Source: DAOQTX01 sp035340715
GTDB lineage: Bacteria > Bacteroidota > Bacteroidia > AKYH767-A > OLB10
DNA length: 21,678 bases
Direction of reading: 5' to 3'
NCBI GenBank assembly: GCA_035340715.1
Contig: DAOQTX010000046.1
Coordinates: 1-21,678, forward strand
Position numbers and translations under genes: made by a program. Positions 8,423 to 16,307 of this stretch are shown here, one piece after another. Below the pieces are notes generated by a model. It did no database searches. It saw only the letters and a list, made by a program, of their open reading frames with translations, and was not told the DNA's origin. Numbering within the stretch: position 1 is the stretch's first letter; the number at the start of each line of letters is the position of its first letter.

Positions 8423-8878
8423 ATGAACAAATTGCCAATGAATTTACATATCATAAACGGTCCGAATTTGAATCTATTGGGTACTCGTGAAACCGATATT
8501 TATGGAACCGAATCTTTCGAAACATATTTTCAGATGCTGGTAGAGAAGTATAACTTTGTTAAACTGCACTATTATCAAAGTAATGTTGAAGGAGAATTGA
8601 TCAATCAACTTCAATCGATAGGATTTTCATCTGATGGTATAATTTTAAATGCAGGAGGTTATACCCATACTTCGGTAGCATTGACCGATACTGTAAAAGC
8701 CATCTCAACCGGAGTGGTAGAGGTTCATATCAGCAATATCTATGCTCGCGAAGAATACAGGAAAAACTCTTTGTTAAGTTCCAATTGTATTGGAATTATT
8801 AGTGGCTTAGGGCTGCAGGCCTATGATTTTGCCATACAGTTTTTTATAGGTAGAAATCGTATGAAAGATCGCGCTTAG
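8423..8878 (+). CDS. aroQ: 3-dehydroquinate dehydratase, type II
   Basis: This enzyme catalyses the third step of the shikimate pathway, trans-dehydration of 3-dehydroquinate, as a dodecamer of flavodoxin-like subunits. The protein is 151 aa (the family is about 145-155). Recognisable motifs are IINGPNLNLLGTRETDIYG (10-28, with the active-site Tyr27), QSNVEGELI (52-60), LNAGGYTHTSVALTD (75-89, with Asn76) and VEVHISNIYAREEYR (99-113, with His102). The usual REP before the catalytic Tyr loop is RET here, a mild variation. The start could also be Met6 (8438), which begins MNLHIINGP. Its stop codon TAG (8876-8878) overlaps the stop of the convergent dnaN, leaving no intergenic space. Confidence 0.95.
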   Translation: MNKLPMNLHIINGPNLNLLGTRETDIYGTESFETYFQMLVEKYNFVKLHYYQSNVEGELINQLQSIGFSSDGIILNAGGYTHTSVALTDTVKAISTGVVEVHISNIYAREEYRKNSLLSSNCIGIISGLGLQAYDFAIQFFIGRNRMKDRA

Positions 8879-9993
8879 TTACTGATCATCACCGGCATTG
8901 CCAACATCAATATACTTTCGCTTGCATTTTCACCTCCAACCGGAGAGAATAAGCCGGCTCTATTGTTGAGCGACATTTCAAGCATAACTTGATCGGTATC
9001 TAAGTTGCTAAGAATCTCTGTAACAAAGCGTGCATTAAAGGCAATTTCCATATCTTCTCCCTCATAATTACAAGGGATTACTTCATTGGCATTGTTTGAG
9101 AAATCAACATCCTCGGCCGAAACTTGTAGTGAACTTCCGGTGATCTTAAACTTAACTTGATGAGTTGTTTTGTTTGAGTAAATCGAAGCTCTGCGCAACA
9201 CATTTAAAAAGATATCTCTATCTACGATCATCTTATTTGGGTTCTCTACCGGAATCACTGCCTCATAATTAGGATAACGACCATCGATTAAACGGCAAAT
9301 AAGTGTATGATTGCCTAAGCTAAAGAATGCATGCGAATCATTGTATTCGATTTTCACCTTTTCATCCACTTCATTCAAAATGTTCTTAAGTAAGTTAAGT
9401 GGTTTTTTTGGAAGTATAAATGAAAAATTTGATTTACTGGTTGCATCCTTACGGGTATAACGAACTAAGCGATGCGCATCGGTTGCAACAAAAATAGATT
9501 GATCAGAACCCATTTGGCAAAACACCCCGGTCATTACCGGACGAATTTCATCATTACCAGTGGCAAACAAAGTTTTTGAAATAGCTCTCAGCAAAACTTC
9601 TGAAGAAATACTTACAGAATTTCCTCCACTCAATTCGGGCAATTTAGGAAACTCACTGGCATCCGATCCACTGATTTTATATTTTCCCGAATCACTACTG
9701 ATTTCTAATACACTTTTATCCTTAATAGTAAAAGTAAGGGGCTGTTCTGCAAACGTTTTTAAAGTGTCGATCAATATTTTTGCATTTACTGCTACCGACC
9801 CTGAATCTTTTGATTCCACCTGAACTTGAGTAGAAATTGTTGTCTCAAGATCTGATCCGGTGATGGTCAAATTGTTTTTATTTAATTCTAATAAAAAACT
9901 ATCTAGAATAGGTAGTGTATTGCTTGAGCTTATAACTCCACTTATGGATTGAAGGCTTTTTTGTAGTAAACCGCTCGATACTATAAATTTCAT
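8875..9993 (-). CDS. dnaN: DNA polymerase III beta subunit (sliding clamp)
   Basis: DnaN forms the ring-shaped dimer that tethers DNA polymerase III and other factors to DNA. The protein is 372 aa, near the E. coli length of 366, with three clamp domains. Visible family features are MKFIVSSGLLQKSLQSISGV at the N-terminus, NTLPILDSFLLEL (25-37), the segment FVATDAHRLVRY and the ending ILMLAMPVM, corresponding to the C-terminal part of the clamp and its hydrophobic binding pocket. It is the last gene of the minus-strand block after gldF, gldG and the DUF4340 gene, but has its own perfect -7 element 31 nt upstream. It is not beside dnaA here, and no origin-like DnaA-box cluster was seen. Confidence 0.97.
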   Translation of the reverse strand: MKFIVSSGLLQKSLQSISGVISSSNTLPILDSFLLELNKNNLTITGSDLETTISTQVQVESKDSGSVAVNAKILIDTLKTFAEQPLTFTIKDKSVLEISSDSGKYKISGSDASEFPKLPELSGGNSVSISSEVLLRAISKTLFATGNDEIRPVMTGVFCQMGSDQSIFVATDAHRLVRYTRKDATSKSNFSFILPKKPLNLLKNILNEVDEKVKIEYNDSHAFFSLGNHTLICRLIDGRYPNYEAVIPVENPNKMIVDRDIFLNVLRRASIYSNKTTHQVKFKITGSSLQVSAEDVDFSNNANEVIPCNYEGEDMEIAFNARFVTEILSNLDTDQVMLEMSLNNRAGLFSPVGGENASESILMLAMPVMISN

Positions 9994-10023
9994 TTAGTAT
10001 AGGTTTTAATTAATGTGGGATGA

Positions 10024-10031
10024 CAAATATA
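10024..10031 (-). promoter_or_regulatory. dnaN -7 promoter element
   Basis: On the minus strand this reads TATATTTG, a perfect TAnnTTTG element, ending 30 nt before the dnaN ATG (9993) in the 85-bp gap after the DUF4340 gene. It suggests dnaN is transcribed on its own in addition to any read-through from the gld genes. Confidence 0.5.
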
Positions 10032-10078
10032 ATGCAATAATTTCATATTGATCTCTATTCTATAAAGATCAAATGGAT

Positions 10079-11092
10079 CTATTGAAAAGTACTTAGACTG
10101 GCATTTAGAATGGGATCAAAACTATAGTACTGCATGCGAACCAGAATCGAATCTTTATTTAGTTTGCCGTATAAATAATCTATATCATATTTTCTTGGAT
10201 TGCCATCTGAGTCCTCTTTGCTTAAGCTATTTTCCGTAATGTGCTTTCTATAAAGCCATACAATATTTTTTTGACCATCGGTTGATTCTATGCTGATCTT
10301 CCGGAATGGACCAACGTCCAAAATACTGTCTTTTACATGTTCGTTTGGGAATACTTCTTTATAAGTATAATTAATGTTTTTGTAGATTGATAAATAGGCC
10401 ATCACCTTCACCATATTGGCATTTTCAATAACTTGTTTTGAAACCGGATGCTGAACCTGGTAACGATCTTCAGTTTCTTTTATCAATTCAAACGATTGCT
10501 CCGGTGATTCAAGATTTTCCATCTTCAGATTTTTAATAACCCCTTTTTGATAGGAGAACACATTACGAATAATCCATTCATCTGGTCTTGGATTGTAACG
10601 TGGAGTTAAATAACCATTGAATCCGGCAATATGCATAACGAAAGGAACGCTTGATCCCTCCAGATACATATAAGTACCTAACATATCTTGATTGTGCCCT
10701 CCTACATAATACGTTTTTAACTTATCGGTTTCGGAATAAATTTCTACTTTAACTCCGTTTGCCGAAATATTTTTCATTACCGTGTTATACGCATTTTTTC
10801 CAACAGGGCTTCTCACATCTATGGCTTGCATCGTATACAACAAAGTGGTGATGGCATCATTTCGTGCAATCTGAGTTCCATCAACCAACCATTTGCCACT
10901 GGATTCTTTTGTTAATGTAACTTGATTTCCGTTTTTATCGGCTAGAAATATCTTTGATACTTGTGATGTATCAGTAATCGCAAAATTTTTCAATTCTTCT
11001 TTTAAAGTTCCGCTTTGTTTCGTGCGATTGAAATATAAAGCCAATAGTCCAAGTACAATGACAGAGAAAACGATGATCAGATTTTTATTCAT
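10079..11092 (-). CDS. DUF4340 domain protein downstream of gldG
   Basis: This 337-aa protein has one N-terminal membrane anchor (about residues 4-22, LIIVFSVIVLGLLALYF) and a long soluble part presumably outside the cytoplasm. The segment SQVSKIFLADKNGNQVTLTK followed by SGKWLVDG is typical of DUF4340, a family often found beside GldG-like auxiliary ABC transport proteins. The gene overlaps gldG by 4 bp (ATGA), so translational coupling is likely. From context I infer that it works with the GldFG membrane complex; its molecular role is unknown. The N-terminal anchor without a clear signal-peptidase site suggests it stays membrane-bound. Confidence 0.75.
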   Translation of the reverse strand: MNKNLIIVFSVIVLGLLALYFNRTKQSGTLKEELKNFAITDTSQVSKIFLADKNGNQVTLTKESSGKWLVDGTQIARNDAITTLLYTMQAIDVRSPVGKNAYNTVMKNISANGVKVEIYSETDKLKTYYVGGHNQDMLGTYMYLEGSSVPFVMHIAGFNGYLTPRYNPRPDEWIIRNVFSYQKGVIKNLKMENLESPEQSFELIKETEDRYQVQHPVSKQVIENANMVKVMAYLSIYKNINYTYKEVFPNEHVKDSILDVGPFRKISIESTDGQKNIVWLYRKHITENSLSKEDSDGNPRKYDIDYLYGKLNKDSILVRMQYYSFDPILNASLSTFQ

Positions 11093-12819
11093 ACATTAAC
11101 TTTCTTAGCAAATTTAATTTTTCGTCTAAAGTTTTTGTAAGCGCCTAGTAAAATTATAAGCAGCAAAGGTCCGGCTACATTTAGTAGTTTGTAGGTAGAA
11201 GCAGAGGAATTTACTTTGGCATTATCCAATAGGCGTAATTTAAAATCTTTGGTACGTAAACTAATGAGGTTAGAGTCATCGGTAAGATAATCAATGATGT
11301 TCATTAAAAAGGTCTTATTTCCGTAAACTGTATTCGTATATCGATCATAACCAAGTGGTAATATTGAATTTGAATTTTCCTTCACATCATTTTTAGCTAT
11401 ATCACCATCTGATACGACTACCATTTTTGAATAGGTTCCTTGCTCTTTAAAACCAAGTTCTGGATTTAGTGCCATTTCTTCAACCAATCGGTTCTTAAAA
11501 TTCGAAGTGAAGGATCCTTCCAACAACACTGCAACAAATTGACCTCCTTGATTGTATTGAGATGGGTCGGGTTTGTCGCGTAGGATATTTAAATTTATTC
11601 TAACAGGCGTTGGGAGCAATTTAGTATATGGCGATGTTTTGAGTAAAACGGTTTTCTTAATCTCTGCCGAACCAACTGTATCGATACTGCTACAGAATCT
11701 ATACCATACTGAGTTGATGTTTTTTACAATCGGGTGATCATTTACCGGACTTACCATTGGGTAGAAGTACCAAGGCATTAAAGATTGTTTGGGTTGATTG
11801 CCAATATAGCCGGTTACCAAAGGAATAGGAACACTTTGCAAATCGAGAATCAAATCAGGATTGATACGGGCTCCATATCTAAAAAGCATATCCTCTAGGT
11901 TAATATCGTTATATAAAGCATAGGTTTCAGAACTATTTCTCAAACTGTCCATACTGGCATTCATCATATCGAGTAGCCAAAGCACTCTTCCGCCATTCAT
12001 AATAAATTGATCCAGTATGTACTTGTCCTTTTCGCTGAAGGCTTGCAATGGTCTGGATACAATAACCAAGTTATAATCGTTCAAACTGTTGAGTTGTTCG
12101 GCTATCTCCACAAACTTTATCTCATACGACTCGGCTAGGTTTTTACCCAAATCAGCCATTTCAATTGGGAGTAATTCTCCATGTCCTTTTAAAAATGCAA
12201 TGGAAGGTGGTATAGGACTTCTTAGTTTTTTAACAGTATTGATTAGCTCATACTCCAAACCCTGTACGGAATTGTTCAACATCTGCTCAGGCGCTACACC
12301 CAATTGATCTTTGAGCAACATCAATGGAAATTCCCTTCCTGCAGAACTGACAATACAACCAGGAAAAATTATGGTTTGACTGGTTCCACCATCTTCTTTC
12401 GATTCTAAGTTGGTGGGTTGCAATCCTTGTTCAGCTAATTGCTGATAAAATTGATTGCGCTCTTTTTCGTTTTCATTTTCAGAGGGATCTATAAATTCGT
12501 ATTGAAGATTATCTCCGGCATAGATGCGCATTTCATCCAAAAGTTCTCGAGTAGCGTTGCTCAATCGTTCAAAACCAGGTGGAAATTTTCCTTTGAGATA
12601 TACTTTAATATACACCATATCATCCAACTCTTTTAAAAAAGTCTTACTGGTTTCATTCAGGGTATATCGCTTATCGGCTGTCAAGTCAAAGCGCTTGAAA
12701 ACAAAAGAGGAATTGATGTTGATTAAAACTAATGCGGCAGCTACTAGTATAAAACGAAGCAAACTTTGTTCGCGTGCCGTACGTTTTTTTCTTTTGTTAT
12801 GTTCTTCCGTGCCTACCAT
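11089..12819 (-). CDS. gldG: GldG, gliding-motility-associated ABC transporter auxiliary substrate-binding-like protein
   Basis: The 576-aa protein has an N-terminal membrane segment (about 21-40, LLRFILVAAALVLININSSF), a long extracytoplasmic region of the ABC-type auxiliary (ABC_transp_aux) family, and a C-terminal membrane segment (about 545-562, NVAGPLLLIILLGAYKNF) followed by a basic tail. Features include RFDLTADKRYTLNETSK right after the first membrane segment and IAFLKGHGELLP (about 204-215), common in GldG. In Flavobacterium johnsoniae GldG acts with GldF and the ATPase GldA in gliding. It overlaps gldF by 7 bp, with ATGGTAG containing both the start and the gldF stop, and overlaps the DUF4340 gene by 4 bp. 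No gldA is in this window. Confidence 0.9.
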   Translation of the reverse strand: MVGTEEHNKRKKRTAREQSLLRFILVAAALVLININSSFVFKRFDLTADKRYTLNETSKTFLKELDDMVYIKVYLKGKFPPGFERLSNATRELLDEMRIYAGDNLQYEFIDPSENENEKERNQFYQQLAEQGLQPTNLESKEDGGTSQTIIFPGCIVSSAGREFPLMLLKDQLGVAPEQMLNNSVQGLEYELINTVKKLRSPIPPSIAFLKGHGELLPIEMADLGKNLAESYEIKFVEIAEQLNSLNDYNLVIVSRPLQAFSEKDKYILDQFIMNGGRVLWLLDMMNASMDSLRNSSETYALYNDINLEDMLFRYGARINPDLILDLQSVPIPLVTGYIGNQPKQSLMPWYFYPMVSPVNDHPIVKNINSVWYRFCSSIDTVGSAEIKKTVLLKTSPYTKLLPTPVRINLNILRDKPDPSQYNQGGQFVAVLLEGSFTSNFKNRLVEEMALNPELGFKEQGTYSKMVVVSDGDIAKNDVKENSNSILPLGYDRYTNTVYGNKTFLMNIIDYLTDDSNLISLRTKDFKLRLLDNAKVNSSASTYKLLNVAGPLLLIILLGAYKNFRRKIKFAKKVNV

Positions 12820-13547
12820 TTTCTGCTTTCAATAACTAATTTACACAACACATTAAAAAACAAAATAGCCGAAATAAAGTATATCAAATCTCGCGTATCC
12901 AATACACCACGACTGATACTGGAATAGTGAGCGTTAATTCCCAATTGGTATAAGATTCTTCCGGGACCTTCGTAGTTGAAAAATGCCGATAGCGAATCGA
13001 ATCCTGCATACATGAAAAAGCAAAGAAACAATGCGATGATAAATGATACCACCTGATTCTCGGTGAGCGATGAAGCGAAAACACCAACAGAAACAAAAAC
13101 CATCCCTAATAACAACAAACCTATGTAACTCCCAAAGGTTGATCCTGAATCAATGTTTCCGGTTTGCGCACCCAATTGATAAACACTAAAATAATAGAGT
13201 AGGGTTGGAATAAGTGATATGAGTACCAAAGTTGATCCGGCTAAAAATTTAGCGGCTATAATTCTGCTTTCAGTTAATGGAAGTGTAAGTAATAATTCCA
13301 TCGTACCGCTTTTTTGTTCTTCGGCAAACATTCGCATGGTAATGGCCGGTACTAAAAACATGTAAACCCAAGGGGTAATTATAAATAAAGGATCAATCGA
13401 GGCGTATCCACTTTCAATGATATTAAATCCGGTTCCTTCAAATATCCATAAGAACAATCCGAGGCACGTTAGAAAAACACAAATAACGATATATCCTATG
13501 AGCGAATTTAAAAAGCTGTTTATTTCCTTCCAGTAGAGCCGAAACAT
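12813..13547 (-). CDS. gldF: GldF, gliding-motility-associated ABC transporter permease
   Basis: This 244-aa polytopic membrane protein of the ABC-2 permease type has about six hydrophobic segments, starting at residues 12-34 (FLNSLIGYIVICVFLTCLGLF). Family features are the block PLFIITPWVYMFLVPAITMRMFAEEQKSGTMELLLTLPL (about 52-90), in which the RxFAEExxxGTxELLLTxPLT pattern is the ABC-2 signature coupling to the ATPase. With GldG it forms the membrane part of the gliding-linked ABC transporter; the ATPase partner GldA must be elsewhere. A perfect -7 promoter element lies just upstream, overlapping the 3' end of the preceding gene, so gldF probably opens its own transcription unit. Confidence 0.92.
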   Translation of the reverse strand: MFRLYWKEINSFLNSLIGYIVICVFLTCLGLFLWIFEGTGFNIIESGYASIDPLFIITPWVYMFLVPAITMRMFAEEQKSGTMELLLTLPLTESRIIAAKFLAGSTLVLISLIPTLLYYFSVYQLGAQTGNIDSGSTFGSYIGLLLLGMVFVSVGVFASSLTENQVVSFIIALFLCFFMYAGFDSLSAFFNYEGPGRILYQLGINAHYSSISRGVLDTRDLIYFISAILFFNVLCKLVIESRKW

Positions 13548-13572
13548 ATTTTGTATTATATCAAAACCGATG

Positions 13573-13580
13573 CAAAATTA
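13573..13580 (-). promoter_or_regulatory. gldF -7 promoter element
   Basis: On the minus strand this reads TAATTTTG, a perfect TAnnTTTG element, ending 25 nt before the gldF ATG. It overlaps the stop region of the upstream ABM-like gene (ending 13578). This suggests an internal promoter separating the motility genes from the two genes above them. Confidence 0.45.
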
Positions 13581-13865
13581 AAATTTCAATTCATCTACGC
13601 TCCATGCTTGAGCAGGTTTTAAAAACATGGGCTTAACATTTGACCAAATTGAAATAAAAAGTTCTGATTGAAGATAGGCATTTAAATCGTTCTCACTGTT
13701 CCAATGGCTGTAAGTGAATAATATGTTTTTATCTTGAAGATGTTGGTAAATCTCTAAGTGAGTGCAGCCGGGGAAAGACGCGATGCGATCTTTTACTTCG
13801 GCAAGATGTTGCTGAAAGGCTTGCAAGCGATCTAATTTTATTTCCAACTTAACAATTCGTATCAT
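13578..13865 (-). CDS. ABM-like (antibiotic biosynthesis monooxygenase superfamily) small protein
   Basis: This 95-aa protein matches the dimeric alpha/beta-barrel ABM fold: a first strand IRIVKLEIK, a long helix (LQAFQQHLAEVKDRIASFPG), a strand CTHLEIYQHLQDKNILFTYSHW, and a helix with conserved NDLNAYLQSELFISIW. In such proteins the pattern S-x-W ... L-x-x-Y-x-x-S-x-x-F is typical. Members range from heme-degrading monooxygenases to proteins of unknown activity, so no substrate is claimed. It overlaps the DUF62 gene by 4 bp (ATGA) and is followed 30 bp later by gldF. Its function in this operon is unknown. Confidence 0.75.
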   Translation of the reverse strand: MIRIVKLEIKLDRLQAFQQHLAEVKDRIASFPGCTHLEIYQHLQDKNILFTYSHWNSENDLNAYLQSELFISIWSNVKPMFLKPAQAWSVDELKF

Positions 13866-14638
13866 TTATCCAATTCTACAATCACCCGGTCGTTTAGCTT
13901 AAGGTTTAATAACTGAGTGGCACTTGCTCCTTTTATGCTGATCTCTAATCTATTGCTGTCGTTAAACAAGGCGATCAAATTACCATCTTCAGAAGTTTCG
14001 TCATTATAATAATCGTTTACAAAGTTGATTACGTGATTGCTGGCATATATTTTAAACTTATTATGGCCAAAAATAGTATCAAAGTGTTCACGGCTTATAT
14101 TGGTTACCGCATTGCCAAAATGATCGGTAAATATAACTACTCCTTTGATCAATCCTTTATCGGTAATAGGTAAGCCCACAAATTGTTTTTTAATCTCTTT
14201 TGTTTTGAATGCAAATTCCAATACCGTTTGATTAGTGGCCATGGAATCCAACACAAATGCGGTTCGTAAAAGCTTACGAGATGGAAAAACAGATTGATTG
14301 GTTTTAAGTACCCACACTTCATTCTCGTCTGGTTTCTGATCCAACATGTCCAACAAGCCATTGTTATAACAAACCAACCATTGATTCAATATTTTAGCTA
14401 TGACAAGAGTATCCGATTCGGCTCGGTATTCAACCCCAACGTAATGAACGGTTTGCTCAGGAAAACTATCCAAACATCTCGAAAGAGTATAAGCTGCACT
14501 CATTAGATCAAAAGAAGGCAATTGATTTGAAATATCAACAAATGCAGTTGCAGGATTCTTTTTTAATATAAATCCTTTCATGGCGGCTGCTTCAAAATCA
14601 TTTGAACCCCAATCGGTAGTAAACGTAATTAAAGACAT
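13862..14638 (-). CDS. SAM hydroxide adenosyltransferase-like protein (DUF62), divergent active site
   Basis: The DUF62 family hydrolyses S-adenosylmethionine to adenosine and methionine and is related to the SAM-dependent chlorinase and fluorinase. From the ATG at 14638 the protein is 258 aa and opens MSLITFTTDWGSNDFEAAAMKG, matching the family opening TDFGxxDxxxAxMKG. IFTDHFGNAVTNI (169-181) is the C-terminal domain motif. The usual VVDPGVGxxRR block is not recognisable: the segment reads VGVEYRAESDTLV (67-79). The usual PDNG is YNNG (91-94). Activity may therefore differ from the canonical enzyme. The frame could be extended to a TTG at 14647, but ATG is preferred by homology. It overlaps the ABM-like gene by 4 bp and is divergent from phoH across 185 bp. 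Confidence 0.8.
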   Translation of the reverse strand: MSLITFTTDWGSNDFEAAAMKGFILKKNPATAFVDISNQLPSFDLMSAAYTLSRCLDSFPEQTVHYVGVEYRAESDTLVIAKILNQWLVCYNNGLLDMLDQKPDENEVWVLKTNQSVFPSRKLLRTAFVLDSMATNQTVLEFAFKTKEIKKQFVGLPITDKGLIKGVVIFTDHFGNAVTNISREHFDTIFGHNKFKIYASNHVINFVNDYYNDETSEDGNLIALFNDSNRLEISIKGASATQLLNLKLNDRVIVELDK

Positions 14639-14823
14639 GAAAATCAATCAGGTGGCTCTAGGCCGATTCATTGGTTAAAAATTTAAAATTCAGCGCTAAC
14701 AAACAATAAGGCTTTTATTCACACACAATTAGTTATCAACATCTTATATTTAGTTGTATTGCATAAACGACAACTTTTTATTTTGCCTTACGTTTAATAT
14801 ATAAAACCAACTTAATTCCAGAT

Positions 14824-15768
14824 TTGAAAGAAATTATTATCCCTGTTGAACTGTCTGATTCGGTTTCATTTTTTGGCGCAAACGATGCCAACCTTCAATT
14901 AATAAGAGACAAATTTCCTCACTTAAAAATCATATCTCGTGGCAATGAGATAAAAGTTTTGGGCGATGACAGCAGTGTGGAGTATTTTCATAAGAAGATA
15001 AATCTGTTAATCGATCAGTATGAGAAAAAGGGAGTTTTAGAAAAATCGGATGTTGATGAATTATTGAATGGAACTACTGTTCATGTCGAAACGCCTAACA
15101 ATACTGAATTGCCCGATGTATTGGTGTTTGGTCCTAATGGAGTAATGGTTAAAGCTCGAACGGCCAATCAAAAGAAAATGGTCGAAGCGAGTGGAAGAAA
15201 CGATATTGTATTTGCAGTTGGTCCTGCCGGAACCGGAAAAACATATACTGCAGTTGCATTAGCAGTTAGGGCATTGAAAAGCAAAGAAGTAAGACGTATT
15301 ATTCTTACTCGTCCTGCAGTAGAAGCGGGGGAGAACCTGGGTTTTTTACCGGGCGATTTGAAAGAAAAGATTGATCCTTATTTGAGACCTTTATACGATG
15401 CGCTGTACGATATGATCCCTGGCGAGAAGCTCAAAACATTAGTGGAGACCGGTGTTATAGAAGTCGCTCCATTGGCTTTCATGCGTGGGCGAACTTTAGA
15501 CAATGCTTTTGTTATATTAGATGAAGCGCAAAACGCCACCGAAAGTCAGATCAAAATGTTTTTAACCCGTATGGGTCCTTCCGCTAAGTTTATTCTTACC
15601 GGTGATGTAACTCAAATCGACCTGCCCGCTAAACAACCTTCTGGCTTGGTACAAGCTCTGTCATTGCTTAATGGTATCAAAGGTGTACAGATGATTTATC
15701 TCGACAGTAGCGATGTGGTTCGACATCCGCTTGTTCGTGAAATAATAAAAGCATACAACAAAGATTAA
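14824..15768 (+). CDS. phoH: PhoH-like P-loop ATPase (YbeZ type)
   Basis: This is a cytoplasmic P-loop ATPase of the PhoH/YbeZ family, linked in other bacteria to RNA metabolism and ribosome-related functions. The protein is 314 aa, typical. Walker A is GPAGTGKT (133-140), Walker B is VILDEAQN (230-237), and LTGDVTQIDLP (258-268) is the conserved sensor block. The N-terminal portion (1-85, with SDSVSFFGANDANLQLI) is the usual small N-terminal domain. The start is TTG at 14824: no ATG lies in frame nearby upstream, and the next internal Met would remove the N-terminal domain. It is divergent from the DUF62 gene and followed by a small membrane protein and purC on the same strand. Confidence 0.92.
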   Translation: MKEIIIPVELSDSVSFFGANDANLQLIRDKFPHLKIISRGNEIKVLGDDSSVEYFHKKINLLIDQYEKKGVLEKSDVDELLNGTTVHVETPNNTELPDVLVFGPNGVMVKARTANQKKMVEASGRNDIVFAVGPAGTGKTYTAVALAVRALKSKEVRRIILTRPAVEAGENLGFLPGDLKEKIDPYLRPLYDALYDMIPGEKLKTLVETGVIEVAPLAFMRGRTLDNAFVILDEAQNATESQIKMFLTRMGPSAKFILTGDVTQIDLPAKQPSGLVQALSLLNGIKGVQMIYLDSSDVVRHPLVREIIKAYNKD

Positions 15769-15776
15769 TTAAATTC

Positions 15777-15784
15777 TACCTTTG
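15777..15784 (+). promoter_or_regulatory. -7 promoter element immediately before a start codon
   Basis: TACCTTTG is a perfect TAnnTTTG element that ends only 4 nt before the ATG at 15789. If it is used, the transcript would begin at or next to the start codon, giving a leaderless mRNA for the membrane protein and possibly purC. Confidence 0.4.
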
Positions 15785-15788
15785 TCTC

Positions 15789-16289
15789 ATGGAAGATGAA
15801 AAACTCCGTGGGCCGGTTTTAATTGCCCGTATTCTGGTAATACTTTGTATGATTATGGCGGGCGGTGTTATTGCTGATACTTTTATGGATAATGATTCAG
15901 AAACTGAAATTGTTACACAAGGCCAAATTATTGAAACCATGTCGTTCCCAATTTTGGGTGTGCCGGTCGAAGAGTTTCACCTCATTACTAACGGTGGCGG
16001 ATATAAAGTAAGCAAAGAGTTTTTGAAACTGAACCAAGAAGGCGATTCGGTACTCATAACCAAAACAAAACTATTTTCCTTACCCGATAAAATTCAACAT
16101 AAAATCAGTGAAACTACTTTTTCTTTTGGTCACGAATCGAATGATGCTTTTATGGTAGCGCCTTTTTTAGTCTTGTTTCTCGGATTCGGAACCTTATTAA
16201 ATATCCGCAATTATGTAAATGCCATAGCACTTTCTGTTTTGTGTATTGGGGCATCGTTTTATATTTTTATGATGCTGATTACTTCTTAG
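15789..16289 (+). CDS. Small membrane protein of unknown function between phoH and purC
   Basis: I do not recognise a family for this 166-aa protein. One hydrophobic segment lies at about 7-29 (VLIARILVILCMIMAGGVIAD), then a soluble region of about 85 residues rich in beta-type patterns (FPILGVPVEEFHLITNGG), then two hydrophobic segments at about 118-135 (FMVAPFLVLFLGFGTLL) and 141-164. The arrangement suggests three membrane spans with the middle region facing the periplasm. It lies 20 bp after phoH and 18 bp before purC on the same strand, so it is probably in an operon. No catalytic motif or lipobox was seen. Confidence 0.7.
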   Translation: MEDEKLRGPVLIARILVILCMIMAGGVIADTFMDNDSETEIVTQGQIIETMSFPILGVPVEEFHLITNGGGYKVSKEFLKLNQEGDSVLITKTKLFSLPDKIQHKISETTFSFGHESNDAFMVAPFLVLFLGFGTLLNIRNYVNAIALSVLCIGASFYIFMMLITS

Positions 16290-16307
16290 TGTATAAATAT
16301 TTTCTTC

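Noticed and set aside
14731..14742. TTATCAACA, a one-mismatch DnaA box, between the DUF62 and phoH genes
   Set aside because: Single degenerate site with no cluster and no AT-rich unwinding repeats; dnaN nearby is not accompanied by dnaA.
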